Counted from the stretch's first letter, positions 17,980 through 27,329 are shown. The stretch: 64,000 bases of DNA from Limimaricola sp027213785 (GCF_050847355.1 NZ_CP193755.1:1984001-2048000); one strand, 5' to 3'. Numbers and translations: made by a program. Notes: generated from the sequence alone by a model not told the origin.

Positions 17980-18028
17980 GGCCCCTCCCCGAGCTGTTGC
18001 GAGGAGGCTAAGATGCGCCCCGATTCAT

Positions 18029-18055
18029 TTCAAGCTTAAAATATCTTTGCTTGAA
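18029..18055. promoter_or_regulatory. Inverted repeat in front of the aromatic operon, likely MarR operator
   Basis: TTCAAGC (18029-18035) and GCTTGAA (18049-18055) form a perfect 7-bp inverted repeat around an AT-rich 13-bp centre. It lies 50 bp upstream of the first gene of the 14-gene operon, in the only AT-rich stretch of the gap. Size and symmetry fit a MarR dimer site covering the promoter. The regulator assignment is inferred. Confidence 0.6.
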
Positions 18056-18072
18056 GCATGCGTTCGGGTGGC

Positions 18073-19548
18073 TCAGCCCGTCATCTCGTCGATCTCCACC
18101 TCGTAGCCCCAGAGCTCGCGCAGGCAGGCGAGCGTCGCCTCGCGCTCGCGCGGATCGAGCGGCACCTCGTTGCGCAGCACGTGGCGCAGCCGCAGCACCC
18201 GGTCGCCGGCGAGGTCGGCGTCGATCACCTCGATATCGGGCGAGCGGTTCGACAGGTCGTAGCCGCGTGCCAGCGTGTCGCGCAGCGCTCGGTAGCCCGC
18301 CTCGTCATGGATCGCCGTGACCTTCAGCGTGTCCTCGGCCTCGGCGTCGCGCAGCGCGAAGAGCCGCAGGTCGCGCATCACCTTCGGGCTCAGGAACTGC
18401 TGGATGAAACTTTCGTCCCGGAAATTGGCCCATGCATCCTTGAGCACGCCGCGCCAGTCGCCGCAGCCGGCGATCGAGGGAAACCATTCGCGGTCCTCGG
18501 GCTCGGGGGCCTCGCAGATTCTCTGGACGTCGCGCATCATGGCGAAGCCCAGCGCGTAGGGATTGATGCCGCCATAGCCCGGGTGGTCGTAACCGGGCTG
18601 GAACAGCACGCTGGAATGGCTGTGCAGGATCTCGAGCATCGCGCCGTCGCCGATCCGTCCCTGCTCGTGCAGCTTGTTGAGGATGTGGAAATGCACGAAG
18701 CAGGCGCAGCCCTCGTTCATCACCTGGGTCTGACGCTGCGGGTAGAAGTACTGCGCGAGGTTGCGCACGATCCGCAGCACCTGCCGCTGCCAGGGTTCGA
18801 GCACCGGGCTGTGGCGTTCGAGAAAGTAGATCAGGTTCTCTTCCGGCAGGCCCAGCATGCGGCGCCGTTCGGCCGCGGCGTTCTCGTGATCATGCGGCCG
18901 CCGTTCCCGTTCGAGCCGGCTCCACAGGTAATGCGCGGCGCGTTCGTCCTCCTCGATGCGCCGCTCGGCCCGCTCGGCCTCGGCCCTGAGCGAGGGCTGC
19001 GCCGGGCGGCGATGGCGGAACACCGAGGCGCTCATCAGCGCATGCGCGGCGTCGAGCGTCCGCTCCACCCGACCCGGCCCGTGCCGCTCCTCGCACCGGC
19101 CGAGGAAATTGCGGGCGTAATCGAGATAGTCGAGGATGCCGCGCGGGTCGGTCCATTGCCGGAACAGGTGGTTCGACTTGAAGAAGTGGTTGTGACCGAA
19201 GGCGGCGTGGGCGATCACCAGCGCCTGCATCGGCATGGTGTTCTCTTCGAGGCAGTAGCAGATGCAGGGATCCGAGTTGATGACGATCTCGTATGCCAGC
19301 CCCTGCACGCCCTTGGAGTAGAGCCTTTCGTGGTGGATGAACTGCTTGCCGAAGGACCAGTGGCGATACATCAGCGGCATGCCGGTGGCGGAATAGGCGT
19401 CGAGCATCTGCTCGGTCGAGATGATCTCGATCTGATTGGGATAGACGTCGAGCCCGAGATCCTCGAGCGCGATCTGCTCGATCGCCTCGGTGGTGCGCCT
19501 GAGCGTGTCGAAGTTCCAGTCCGGACCGTCGAACAGGAGATCAGCCAT
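18073..19548 (-). CDS. SpoVR family protein
   Basis: Cytoplasmic protein of 491 residues, homologous to SpoVR of Bacillus and YcgB of E. coli, whose molecular role is unknown. Conserved stretches include YPNQIEIISTEQMLDAY, YEIVINSDPCICYCLEENTM, FGHNHFFKSNHLF and YPQRQTQVMNEGCACFVHF. It is the last gene of the prkA-yeaH-spoVR operon, a set linked to nutrient and stationary-phase stress. The ATG at 19548 gives the standard N-terminus and overlaps the yeaH-type gene by eight bases. Confidence 0.93.
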   Translation of the reverse strand: MADLLFDGPDWNFDTLRRTTEAIEQIALEDLGLDVYPNQIEIISTEQMLDAYSATGMPLMYRHWSFGKQFIHHERLYSKGVQGLAYEIVINSDPCICYCLEENTMPMQALVIAHAAFGHNHFFKSNHLFRQWTDPRGILDYLDYARNFLGRCEERHGPGRVERTLDAAHALMSASVFRHRRPAQPSLRAEAERAERRIEEDERAAHYLWSRLERERRPHDHENAAAERRRMLGLPEENLIYFLERHSPVLEPWQRQVLRIVRNLAQYFYPQRQTQVMNEGCACFVHFHILNKLHEQGRIGDGAMLEILHSHSSVLFQPGYDHPGYGGINPYALGFAMMRDVQRICEAPEPEDREWFPSIAGCGDWRGVLKDAWANFRDESFIQQFLSPKVMRDLRLFALRDAEAEDTLKVTAIHDEAGYRALRDTLARGYDLSNRSPDIEVIDADLAGDRVLRLRHVLRNEVPLDPREREATLACLRELWGYEVEIDEMTG

Positions 19549-20857
19549 GGGCGGCCTCCGTGCGGCGGGCGAAGAGATCGCGGAACACGGGATAGATGTC
19601 GGCCGGACCGGCGACCCGGCGCATCGCGAAGTTGGGCCAGCGCTCGGCCACCTCTCGATAGGCCATCCACAGCTCGGTGCCGCGCGCGGCGTCGCGCAGG
19701 ATCCGCGCCTCGGCCTCGCCGATGATCTCGACATAGGCGAAGTGCTGGCAGATCTTCAAAAGCTCGCTTTCGAGCCAGATCTGGCAGTCGCGGCTGTCGC
19801 CCTGGTAATTGTCGCCATCCGAGGCCTGCGCCGCGTAGATGTTCCATTCCGAGGCCGGGTAGCGCTCGGACTGCACCCGGTTCATCTCGGCCAGCGCGGT
19901 CGAAACCATGGTGCCGCCGCTCTCGCGCGAATAGAAGAAGGTCTGCTCGTCGACCTCCGAGGCGAGATGGGTGTGCCGGATGAAGACCAGATCCACCGTC
20001 TCGTAGCGCCGCGTGAGAAACAGGTGCAGCAGCACGAAGAACCGCTTGGCGAGATCCTTTTCGCGCGCCCCCATCGAGGCCGAGACGTCCATCAGGCAGA
20101 ACATCACCGCCTGTGCGCGCGGCTCCGGCTGCGGCTCGAAATGGCTGTAGCGCAGGTCGAGCGGATCGAGATAGGGCACCCGCTTGCGATGCGCGGTCAG
20201 GGCCTCGATCTCGGCCTGAAGGCGGATGATCTCGGCGCGCTGCGCCGCGTCGGGCTCGAACACCGCCTCGAGCGCGAAGAGCCGCTCTCGCAACTCCTCG
20301 AGCTTCGCGTCGGAGGGGCGGCGCAGGGCGATGCGGCGACCCATGGCGCGGCGCATGGTGCGCCCGACATTGAGATTGGCGGGCGCGCCGGTGACCGAGA
20401 GCCCGGCCCGGCGCGGCCGCGCCACCGAACTGCCGGCGAGGCTGCGCTTGATCATGTCGGGCAGTTCGAGGTCCTCGAAGAAGATGTCGAGAAACTCGTC
20501 GCGCGACAGGGCGAAGACGAAATCATCCTCGCCCTCGCCATCCGGCGCCCCCTTGCGCCCCGCCCCGCCGCCGCCCTGCTGCGGGCGCGGGATCTCGTCG
20601 CCGGCCTGGAACTCCCGGTTGCCCGGCAGCACGCCCTCGCGCGTGCCGCCCTTGGAGGCATGGCGAAAGCTCGGCTCGCTCAAGCTGTCGCGCGGTACCG
20701 CGACATCGGTGCCGGCTTCCATGTCGGTGATGCCGCGCTTGCGCACGCTGGCATCGACCGCCTCGCGCACATGCGCCTTGATGCGGCCGATGAAGCGACG
20801 GCGGTTGGGAGTGCTGCGGCCCTTGGGGTTGAGACGGCGGTCGATGAAATGCGTCAT
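19541..20857 (-). CDS. yeaH: YeaH/YhbH family protein (DUF444)
   Basis: Protein of 438 residues of the DUF444 family, always linked to the PrkA kinase. The N-terminus (MTHFIDRRLNPKGRSTPNRR) and the FFEDLELPDMIKRSL segment are typical. A VWA-like core follows (MFCLMDVSASMGAREKDLAKRFF), with a MIDAS-type DxSxS metal site. A low-complexity Gly-rich linker lies near residues 80-110. The function is unknown; a regulatory or adaptor role toward PrkA or SpoVR is the usual suggestion. Confidence 0.93.
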   Translation of the reverse strand: MTHFIDRRLNPKGRSTPNRRRFIGRIKAHVREAVDASVRKRGITDMEAGTDVAVPRDSLSEPSFRHASKGGTREGVLPGNREFQAGDEIPRPQQGGGGAGRKGAPDGEGEDDFVFALSRDEFLDIFFEDLELPDMIKRSLAGSSVARPRRAGLSVTGAPANLNVGRTMRRAMGRRIALRRPSDAKLEELRERLFALEAVFEPDAAQRAEIIRLQAEIEALTAHRKRVPYLDPLDLRYSHFEPQPEPRAQAVMFCLMDVSASMGAREKDLAKRFFVLLHLFLTRRYETVDLVFIRHTHLASEVDEQTFFYSRESGGTMVSTALAEMNRVQSERYPASEWNIYAAQASDGDNYQGDSRDCQIWLESELLKICQHFAYVEIIGEAEARILRDAARGTELWMAYREVAERWPNFAMRRVAGPADIYPVFRDLFARRTEAAHG

Positions 20858-20870
20858 GCCCGCCCCTTTC

Positions 20871-22805
20871 TCATCCGGCCTTGTTCACCCGCATGTACCA
20901 TTCGACGAGCCTCCTGACCTGGCGCGGCGTGTAGCCCCGCTCGCCCATCCGCTCCACGAACTCGGCATGCTTCGCATCCGTGTCCTTGTCGCGCTTGGCG
21001 CCGAAGCTGACTACCGGCAGCAGGTCCTCGACCCTCGAGAACATCCGCTTCTCGATCACCCGGCGCAGCTTCTCGTAGCCGCGCCAATCGGGGTTGCGGC
21101 CCTCGTTCTCGGCCCGGGCGCGCAGCACGAACTTGACCACCTCGTTGCGGAAGTCCTTGGGGTTGGACACGCCCGCGGGCTTTTCGATCTTGGCCAGTTC
21201 GGCCTCGAGCACGTCCCGGTCGAACATCTGCCCGGTGTCGGGATCCTTGTAGTCCTGATCCTCGATCCAGGCATCCGCATAGGCGATGTAACGGTCGAAC
21301 AAGTTCTGGCCGTAATCGGAATAGCTCTCGAGATAGGCCTTCTGGATCTCCTCGCCGATGAACTCCGCATAGCGCGGTGCCAGCTCGGATTTCAGGAAGT
21401 CGAGGTAGCGCGCCTCGGTCTCCTCCGAGAACTGCTCGCGCCGCACCGCCTGTTCGAGCACGTACATCAAGTGCACCGGGTCGGCGCCGACCTCGTCCAC
21501 ATCATGGTTGATGGTCTCGGCCAGCACCTTGAAGGCGAAGCGGGTCGAAACGCCGGTCATGCCCTCGTCGGCGCCCGCCGCGTCGCGGTATTCCTGAAGA
21601 CTCCGCGCCTTGGGATCGGTGTGCTTGAGCGTCTCGCCGTCATAGGTCCGCAGCTTGGAATAGATCGTCGAGTTCTCGTGCTCCTGCAGGCGCGTGAGCA
21701 CCGAGAACCGCGCCAGGATCGGCAGCGTCTCGGGGGCGCAGGGCGCCTCGGCGAGCGAGCTTTCGCGCAGAAGCTTCTCGTAGATCCGCGCCTCTTCGGT
21801 GGCGCGCAGGCAATAGGGGATCTTCACCACCGAGATCCGGTCGAGGAAAGCCTCGTTGTTGCGGTTGTTCTTGAACTGGCGCCACTCGGCCTCGTTCGAG
21901 TGGGCGATGATCAGGCCCTGATAGGGCATGGCGCCGATGTTCTCGGTGCCGGTATAGCTGCCCTCCTGAGTCGCGGTGAGCAGCGGGTGCAGCACCTTGA
22001 TCGGTGCCTTGAACATCTCGACGAATTCGAGAAGGCCCTGCGTGGTGCGGTTCAGGCCCCCCGAATAGCTATAGGCGTCGGGGTCGTCTTGACCCATGTG
22101 TTCGAGCTTGCGAATGTCGAGCTTGCCGACCAGTGCCGAGACGTCCTGGTTGTTCTCGTCACCCGGCTCGGTCTTGGTGACGCCGATCTGCCGAAGCCGC
22201 GACGGCTGCATCCGCACCACCGAAAAGCGCGAGATGTCGCCGCCGAACTCCTCGAGCCGCTTCACCGCCCAAGGGCTTATCAGCCCGGTCAGGAGCCTGC
22301 GCGGAATGTCGTACTTGTCCTCCAGAAGATCGCCGAAACGCTCGCGGTCAAACAGGCCCAGCGGGCTTTCGAAGACCGGGCTGATCTGGTCGCCGGCCTT
22401 GAGAACGTAGATCGGCTCCTTTTCCATCAACGCCTTGAGGATCTCGGCGATGGTGGACTTGCCGCCGCCCACCGGGCCGAGCAGGTACAGGATCTGCTTG
22501 CGCTCCTCGAGGCCCTGGCTGGCATGGCGGAAGAAACCGACGATCCGTTCGACCACTTCCTCGTTGCCATAGAGGCTTTCGAAGGCGCGGTAGATCTTGA
22601 CGGTACGGTTGAGGAAGATCCGTCCGAGCCGCTGGTCGTGGCTCGTATCCACGAGTTCGGGCTCGCCTATGGCGCGCATCATCCGCTCCGCAGCGGTGGC
22701 ACGCACCGATGGATCCTCCCGGCATCGCAGGAGGTATTCCTGCAGTGTCAGCTCCTCGGTTCGGGAGTTCGCATAGCTTTCGGCGTAGCGGGTAAATACA
22801 TCCAT
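20871..22805 (-). CDS. prkA: PrkA-type serine protein kinase (YeaG)
   Basis: AAA-related serine kinase of 644 residues, exactly the length of E. coli YeaG. An N-terminal AAA core carries Walker A GPVGGGKST at 110-118, and the C-terminal PrkA kinase-like domain ends with VEWYMRVNKAG. The family responds to nutrient stress. The ATG at 22805 starts the conserved MDVFTRYAES N-terminus. An upstream in-frame ATG at 22883 is rejected because it falls in the -10 box of the predicted promoter. The gene heads the prkA-yeaH-spoVR operon with only 13 bases to yeaH. Confidence 0.95.
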   Translation of the reverse strand: MDVFTRYAESYANSRTEELTLQEYLLRCREDPSVRATAAERMMRAIGEPELVDTSHDQRLGRIFLNRTVKIYRAFESLYGNEEVVERIVGFFRHASQGLEERKQILYLLGPVGGGKSTIAEILKALMEKEPIYVLKAGDQISPVFESPLGLFDRERFGDLLEDKYDIPRRLLTGLISPWAVKRLEEFGGDISRFSVVRMQPSRLRQIGVTKTEPGDENNQDVSALVGKLDIRKLEHMGQDDPDAYSYSGGLNRTTQGLLEFVEMFKAPIKVLHPLLTATQEGSYTGTENIGAMPYQGLIIAHSNEAEWRQFKNNRNNEAFLDRISVVKIPYCLRATEEARIYEKLLRESSLAEAPCAPETLPILARFSVLTRLQEHENSTIYSKLRTYDGETLKHTDPKARSLQEYRDAAGADEGMTGVSTRFAFKVLAETINHDVDEVGADPVHLMYVLEQAVRREQFSEETEARYLDFLKSELAPRYAEFIGEEIQKAYLESYSDYGQNLFDRYIAYADAWIEDQDYKDPDTGQMFDRDVLEAELAKIEKPAGVSNPKDFRNEVVKFVLRARAENEGRNPDWRGYEKLRRVIEKRMFSRVEDLLPVVSFGAKRDKDTDAKHAEFVERMGERGYTPRQVRRLVEWYMRVNKAG

Positions 22806-22881
22806 CGGCCCATTCTCTCGTCCGTTGGCGCGTCTTGGTCGCGCGGTCCCGTCCCCCACAGGCGAATCTTTTTCTTTCATC

Positions 22882-22909
22882 ATATTATGTGGTGACGACG
22901 ATCTGGCAA
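22882..22909 (-). promoter_or_regulatory. Predicted sigma-70-type promoter of the prkA operon
   Basis: On the minus strand a -35 box TTGCCA (22904-22909) and a -10 box TAATAT (22882-22887) are separated by 16 bp. Transcription would start near 22875, giving an approximately 70-base leader before the prkA start. This is the best promoter match seen in the window. Confidence 0.65.
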
Positions 22910-23328
22910 ATCACGGAGATTTACGGTGCGTCACGCATCATGTTTCAGGGAGTTGTGCGTGAATGGCACACAACCCGGCTCCGATGCCCGGTTCCGGGCG
23001 TTCCGTGTTCGGTCGCGCGACTGGCGGGTGAGTCCCCCGCACGCTTTGGCTGAATACCGTCCCGACGGGGCAGGACCTTCGGCGAAGCCTTCGTGACATG
23101 GCTGAAGCCGCTGCAAAGAGGGCACACTTCTCCGTCCGGATAGCTCCGTGCCGAAGGTGTCGCGTCGCGAATTCAGCGCCCGATCCGCAAGTCTGTCGCA
23201 CTGGCGAGCGCTGTCAGGTTCTTCGGACGCGCGGCACGCGATGGCGCATGCGGCGCGACAGGCTTTAGTGCGAAACCGGACTGGAAAAATCCGCGTGACC
23301 GGCACCCGTAAGGCCGATCCGAGCAGGC
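22910..23328. other. Intergenic stretch without a supported gene
   Basis: About 420 bases between the prkA promoter and the convergent end of the sulfotransferase gene. Short open frames exist on both strands but have no ribosome sites and no recognisable products. A weak hairpin with GTTGTG / CACAAC arms lies near 22952-22974. I see nothing else in it. Confidence 0.5.
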
Positions 23329-23994
23329 CTAATCGCCGCCCGCCCCACCGCGGCCATAACCGAACCGGTCGTAATCCATCGCGTATCGCGTCTCGATCCG
23401 CGCCCGGTCTCCGGCCTGCATCGGCACCTCCAGCCCGCCCGTCGCCTTCTCCCGCGGCAGATCGTGTGGCGCGGCCAGTCCGGTCACCTCCGACAACCGC
23501 GCGAAGACCGGCTCCATCCCATCCTCGAAGCGAAAGATCTCGAGCCCGGGCAGATCGGTGAACTCGACCTGCGGGCGAAGGTGATTGCTCAGGTGATAGG
23601 GGTTCTGCTCGGCCGCCCGCAGGTTCTGACGCAGCCAGCGCGAAAAGTCGCGACCCCGCGTTTCGGGCGAGACCTCGGCGACGGCCAGGCGGCGCAGCCC
23701 GCCCCACCGGCGCAGCTTTCGCCCGCCGGACTTGCGCCAGACATACTCGCTGATCATCCGCGCCTCCGGGTGGCGGGTGATCGCGAAGGCATAGTCGAAC
23801 CACCCCGATCCGGGAAACAGCGCGCCCAGCAGTTCGGCGTGAAAATGCTGCGGCGGGCATGGAAGGGCGGTGCGCGTCGGAATCCGGAACGCTTCGGCGC
23901 CGGCCTCCCCCAGCCAGCGCGAGACCGAGGAGCCGCCGGTTTTCGGAATATGCACGAACAGGATGCGAAGTCCCCTGACCTGAAAGATCGGCAC
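23329..23994 (-). CDS. Sulfotransferase family protein
   Basis: Predicted PAPS-dependent sulfotransferase of 221 residues. The 5'-phosphosulfate-binding loop is HIPKTGGSS near residues 16-24, and the region FAITRHPEARMISEYVW resembles the 3'-phosphate-binding R-x-P segment. The start is a GTG at 23994 with a good AAGGGAG site six bases upstream; no in-frame ATG precedes it. The gene is isolated, with stress genes on both sides, so its acceptor (cell-surface sugar, lipid or small molecule) is unknown. Confidence 0.78.
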   Translation of the reverse strand: MPIFQVRGLRILFVHIPKTGGSSVSRWLGEAGAEAFRIPTRTALPCPPQHFHAELLGALFPGSGWFDYAFAITRHPEARMISEYVWRKSGGRKLRRWGGLRRLAVAEVSPETRGRDFSRWLRQNLRAAEQNPYHLSNHLRPQVEFTDLPGLEIFRFEDGMEPVFARLSEVTGLAAPHDLPREKATGGLEVPMQAGDRARIETRYAMDYDRFGYGRGGAGGD

Positions 23995-24129
23995 GCGTCG
24001 CTCCCTTGGATGGCCTCACCGCTACTGGGCCGCGCGAGCAGGTGAGGTCAAGCATCGAGAGGCCTTTCACGGCCGCGGGACGCGCGCCGGTCACGGGATC
24101 GATCCACCCCGAAATCGGTGCCGCGCGCC

Positions 24130-24957
24130 TCACTTCGAAAACAGCACCGGGCGCTTGGCGCGCTGCATCAGGTCGCGCGTCACCGTGCCCAGCACGAAAT
24201 CATAGGCCTTGGAATGCCCGAAGGCGCCCGTGGCGATGAAGCTCGCCCCGGTCTCGAAGGCCTCGCGCTCGATCACCTCGGCGATGCGGCTCTCGCCCGG
24301 CGACCTGTGGGTGACGGTCGCCTTCATGCCGTGACGGCTGAACATCGCCGCCATCTCGTTGGCGGGATAGTCCTGTTCGCCGGGGTCCGGCGCCTTCTCG
24401 ACGCTGAGCAGCGTCACCTCGGCCCCCTCATCGAGCAGCAGGCGCGCGTCATGCGCGGCCCGCGTCGCCTCGCGCGTGGCGCTCCAGCCGATCACGGCCG
24501 AGGCTCCGAGCGCGCCGGGCTGGTAGCCCGGCGGGATCATCAGCACCGGGCGCCCCGCATTACGGATCAACTCCTCCTGCGGACGGCCCGCCGCATCCCT
24601 CTCGGGCCGCATGACGAGGACCAGATCGGCGGCGCGGGCGCTTTCGCACAGACGTTCGCCGATCGTGGCGAGGCGTGCCTCGAGACAGCGCCATTCGGGC
24701 GTCACGCCTTCGGCCTCCGCCGCCGCCTTGAAGGCGGTTTCGATCTCGAGGGCCGTGTCGCGCTGCCCGGCGCGGATCTGGGTCAGGATCTCGCCGGTAA
24801 CATACAACGAGACCGAGGCATGGACGACCGGATCGGGCAGCACATGAAGCCCGAGCAGATGCGCGCCATGCTGCCGTGCAAGCGCGGCGCCGGTCCGGGC
24901 CAGAGTCGGGGCGCTCGCGCCATCCGCAAAGCACAGGGCGATGGTACGGCAGGTCAT
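24130..24957 (-). CDS. Universal stress protein, tandem UspA domains
   Basis: Cytoplasmic protein of 275 residues built of two UspA-like halves. The C-terminal half keeps the ATP-binding-type motif (GAFGHSKAYDFVLGTVTRDLMQRAKRPVLFS); the first half is more divergent. It lies 37 bases behind another Usp gene and is probably co-transcribed with it. A good AAGGAGA site precedes the ATG. An FNR-like box in front of the upstream gene suggests induction at low oxygen. Confidence 0.88.
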   Translation of the reverse strand: MTCRTIALCFADGASAPTLARTGAALARQHGAHLLGLHVLPDPVVHASVSLYVTGEILTQIRAGQRDTALEIETAFKAAAEAEGVTPEWRCLEARLATIGERLCESARAADLVLVMRPERDAAGRPQEELIRNAGRPVLMIPPGYQPGALGASAVIGWSATREATRAAHDARLLLDEGAEVTLLSVEKAPDPGEQDYPANEMAAMFSRHGMKATVTHRSPGESRIAEVIEREAFETGASFIATGAFGHSKAYDFVLGTVTRDLMQRAKRPVLFSK

Positions 24958-24994
24958 GGATCGTCTCCTTTCGAGGATCAGATGAATCAGGGGG

Positions 24995-25849
24995 TCAGTC
25001 GGGGATCGAGGGCGGCACGGCGAGGATGTCGCAGGGCGGGTCCGCCATGAGGCCGCGCGCCACGCTGCCCAGCAGCGCCTCGGACAGCCGCGAGCGGGTA
25101 TGCGTCCCGAGCACCAGCAGATCGGTCGGCGCGGAACCGATCTCGTCGCGGATCGCCGAAACCGTCTCGCCCTCGATCAGTTCGCGGTCGGAGGGGCCGA
25201 CGATATCCTCGATGCCACCGAGAAAGGTCTCCATGGCGGTTTCGGCCCGGGCCCGCGCGCGCAGCCGTTCACCCGACATCACGGCGCCGCGCGCGGTGCC
25301 GCGCAGCACCCCGCCGAACGGCACGGTATAGCAATGCAGCAGGCGGATGCGTGCCGCGGGCGCCAGCTTGCGCGCGACCACGAGCGCCTCGCGCGCGGCG
25401 CAGGAAAAATCCGTGGCAAGCAGGACCGAACGATAGGGCCGATCGCTGTCGTCACGCGCGACCAGCAGCGGCACGCCGCAGGCCTTTGCGACCCGTTCGA
25501 CCGTGGTGCCGCGGAACAGGTCGATCAGGCCGGGATGCCGGTGCGCGCCGAGGATCAGCAGATCGGCGCCCTCCTCCACGACCCGGTCGAGGATCACCAT
25601 CCAGTCGGTGCCGACGCCGATGCGCGCCACCACGTCGAGGCCGAGGCGGTCGCGCAGGCCGATGGCCTGCCCTTCCAGCCGCGCCATGAGCGCCCTCTCG
25701 AAGGTCGCGTGCAGATCGTCCGGCAGGCCGTCCTGCATGACATGCAGCAGCACGAGCTGCGCGCCGCATTCCCGGGCCAGCGTCGCGCCACGCCGCAGCG
25801 CGATATCGCCCTGCTCGGCCATGTCGGTGGCAATCAATATCCTTTGCAT
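24995..25849 (-). CDS. Universal stress protein, tandem UspA domains
   Basis: Two-domain Usp of 284 residues. The first half carries LLILGAHRHPGLIDLFRGTTVERVAKACGVPLLV, and the second half LVLGTHTRSRLSEALLGSVARGLMADPPCDILAVP. Both contain G-x2-G-x(9)-G-type nucleotide loops. It heads a two-gene operon. An FNR-like box at 25926-25939 lies 77-90 bp upstream of the ATG at 25849, which has an ACGGAGG ribosome site. The protein probably supports survival under oxygen or energy limitation. Confidence 0.9.
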   Translation of the reverse strand: MQRILIATDMAEQGDIALRRGATLARECGAQLVLLHVMQDGLPDDLHATFERALMARLEGQAIGLRDRLGLDVVARIGVGTDWMVILDRVVEEGADLLILGAHRHPGLIDLFRGTTVERVAKACGVPLLVARDDSDRPYRSVLLATDFSCAAREALVVARKLAPAARIRLLHCYTVPFGGVLRGTARGAVMSGERLRARARAETAMETFLGGIEDIVGPSDRELIEGETVSAIRDEIGSAPTDLLVLGTHTRSRLSEALLGSVARGLMADPPCDILAVPPSIPD

Positions 25850-25925
25850 CAGCGAAGCCTCCGTTCGGGCGCTGGATCCGCCCTTCTGTCAGGATCGACC
25901 CTAGCCCCGCCGGTCCAAGAGCGCG

Positions 25926-25939
25926 TTGATCCAGGTCAA
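25926..25939. promoter_or_regulatory. FNR-like box upstream of the usp pair
   Basis: TTGATCCAGGTCAA matches the FNR/FnrL consensus TTGAT-N4-ATCAA at nine of ten positions. It lies 77-90 bp upstream of the Usp gene starting at 25849. FNR-type sites at this distance usually activate when oxygen is low. Confidence 0.65.
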
Positions 25940-26016
25940 GCCGCCTGGTGCAGAATACCCGTGCATGGCAGCGGTCATTCGGCGACGCGTCCGCCCGAGC
26001 CTGCCCGGGGGCGCGA

Positions 26017-26859
26017 TCACCGCGCCTGCGGCAAACGGCCCGGATGCACCAGAAGGTCGCAGGGCAGATGGGCCAGCAATTCCGACGCGACGCGGCCCAT
26101 GGTCATCGGCACGTGCCCCTCGGCGCCATGTCGGCCGATGGCCAGCAGGTCGATCTCCTCGCGCGCCATCGCATCGAGCAGGGCCTGCGTCGCGCGTCCC
26201 TCGATCAGCCCGATATCGACCGTGACGCCATCCCGCGACAGGCGCTCCTGCATCTGCCGGAGCTGGATCAGCATCGGCTCCTCGATCTCGTCGCGGTCGT
26301 GCTTGGTGATGTCGCCGGTCTCGTCCATGCGGTAGCCGAGCCCCCCGAAGGGCACGCGGTAGGCATGCACGAGCCGCATCATCGCCCCCTTTGCCAGCCG
26401 CGCGGCGAGACGCGCCGCCTCGGCATCGCGCGCCGCGAAGCTGGTGGCGGTCATCAGCCGGGCATAGGGGCGGACCGGCCGGTCCGACACCACGAGCACG
26501 GGGGCTTGCGACATCTGCACGCAGCGATGCAGCACGCTGCCGCGAAACAGGTCGAGAATGCCGCGATCGCGATGCGCGCCCATCACCACCAGATCGAAGC
26601 GCCGCTGCGCGATATGGTCGACGACCACGCGCCAGGGATGGCCGAAGCGCAGGTTCACCCGTGCCGCACCGGCGGTATCGCGCGACAGCATCTCGTACGC
26701 GGATTGCCCTGTCTCCTCGGCGAGGCGGCTCGGCAGGCTGTCATCGACCACGTGAAGAATTTCGAGTTCGGCCCCGAGCGTCGCCGCGAGTTGCAGCGCC
26801 CTTTCGAGGGCATGGCCGCTCCGGGCCGAGAGATCGCTCGCCATCAGGATGCCGGGCAT
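26017..26859 (-). CDS. Universal stress protein, tandem UspA domains
   Basis: Usp of 280 residues with two UspA halves. The first has LVVMGAHRDRGILDLFRGSVLHRCVQMSQAPVLVV, and the second LLAIGRHGAEGHVPMTMGRVASELLAHLPCDLLV. It closely resembles the product of the gene at 24995-25849, so the two probably arose by duplication. It starts 26 bases after the small membrane-protein gene and is likely co-transcribed with it from the FNR box near 27377. Confidence 0.9.
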   Translation of the reverse strand: MPGILMASDLSARSGHALERALQLAATLGAELEILHVVDDSLPSRLAEETGQSAYEMLSRDTAGAARVNLRFGHPWRVVVDHIAQRRFDLVVMGAHRDRGILDLFRGSVLHRCVQMSQAPVLVVSDRPVRPYARLMTATSFAARDAEAARLAARLAKGAMMRLVHAYRVPFGGLGYRMDETGDITKHDRDEIEEPMLIQLRQMQERLSRDGVTVDIGLIEGRATQALLDAMAREEIDLLAIGRHGAEGHVPMTMGRVASELLAHLPCDLLVHPGRLPQAR

Positions 26860-26885
26860 GGGGTTTCCTCCCTTGAAATGGGCGA

Positions 26886-27329
26886 TCAGTGACGCGGCCG
26901 TCTCTGGCCGGTGCCGCGGGTCGTCGGATCGGTGACCGCCGTCACCGCAAGGTCGATCAGCGCGCCGATCAGCGTCGCTTCGGCGATCAGCCACCAAGCC
27001 CCCGGCCCCGGCTGCGGCAGCCATTCCGAGCGCGCCCAGACGACGCCCAAAGGCTCCTGCGCCACGAGCAGCAACACCAAGCCCATCCAGAACCCGATCC
27101 AGCCACCGCTAAAGCCGGCCGGCAGGTGGAAGTCGAACACCGGCACCCGGTCGAATTGTCCCGACAGCCCAACCAGCGCGCCGAGGATCACCGACCAGAG
27201 CACGATGCCCCACACCAGCATGGTTTCCGCCGCCGAAACCGGCGTCAGCAGCACCGGCGCCGCAAGCCCGAACACGAGACCGAGCGACTTGGCCAGCGCC
27301 ACGCGTTTCATCAGCGGTGTAAGCGTCAT
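26886..27329 (-). CDS. Small four-helix inner-membrane protein, function unknown
   Basis: Predicted membrane protein of 147 residues with about four transmembrane segments (near 10-28, 36-55, 72-90 and 112-132) and a short basic tail. I do not recognise the family. It has a strong AGGAGG ribosome site and an FNR-like box 48-61 bp upstream of its start. It sits within the Usp/cytochrome cluster, so a role in respiration or stress under low oxygen is plausible, but that is inference. Confidence 0.7.
   Translation of the reverse strand: MTLTPLMKRVALAKSLGLVFGLAAPVLLTPVSAAETMLVWGIVLWSVILGALVGLSGQFDRVPVFDFHLPAGFSGGWIGFWMGLVLLLVAQEPLGVVWARSEWLPQPGPGAWWLIAEATLIGALIDLAVTAVTDPTTRGTGQRRPRH

Noticed and set aside
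15772..18039. 755-codon open frame on the plus strand
   Set aside because: It is antisense to the monooxygenase/reductase gene, which has clear domains and motifs.
22806..22883. Longer prkA start at 22883
   Set aside because: It adds 26 residues not found in the family and overlaps the predicted -10 box.
20226..22895. 889-codon open frame on the plus strand
   Set aside because: It is the antisense shadow of yeaH and prkA in high-GC DNA and has no family pattern.
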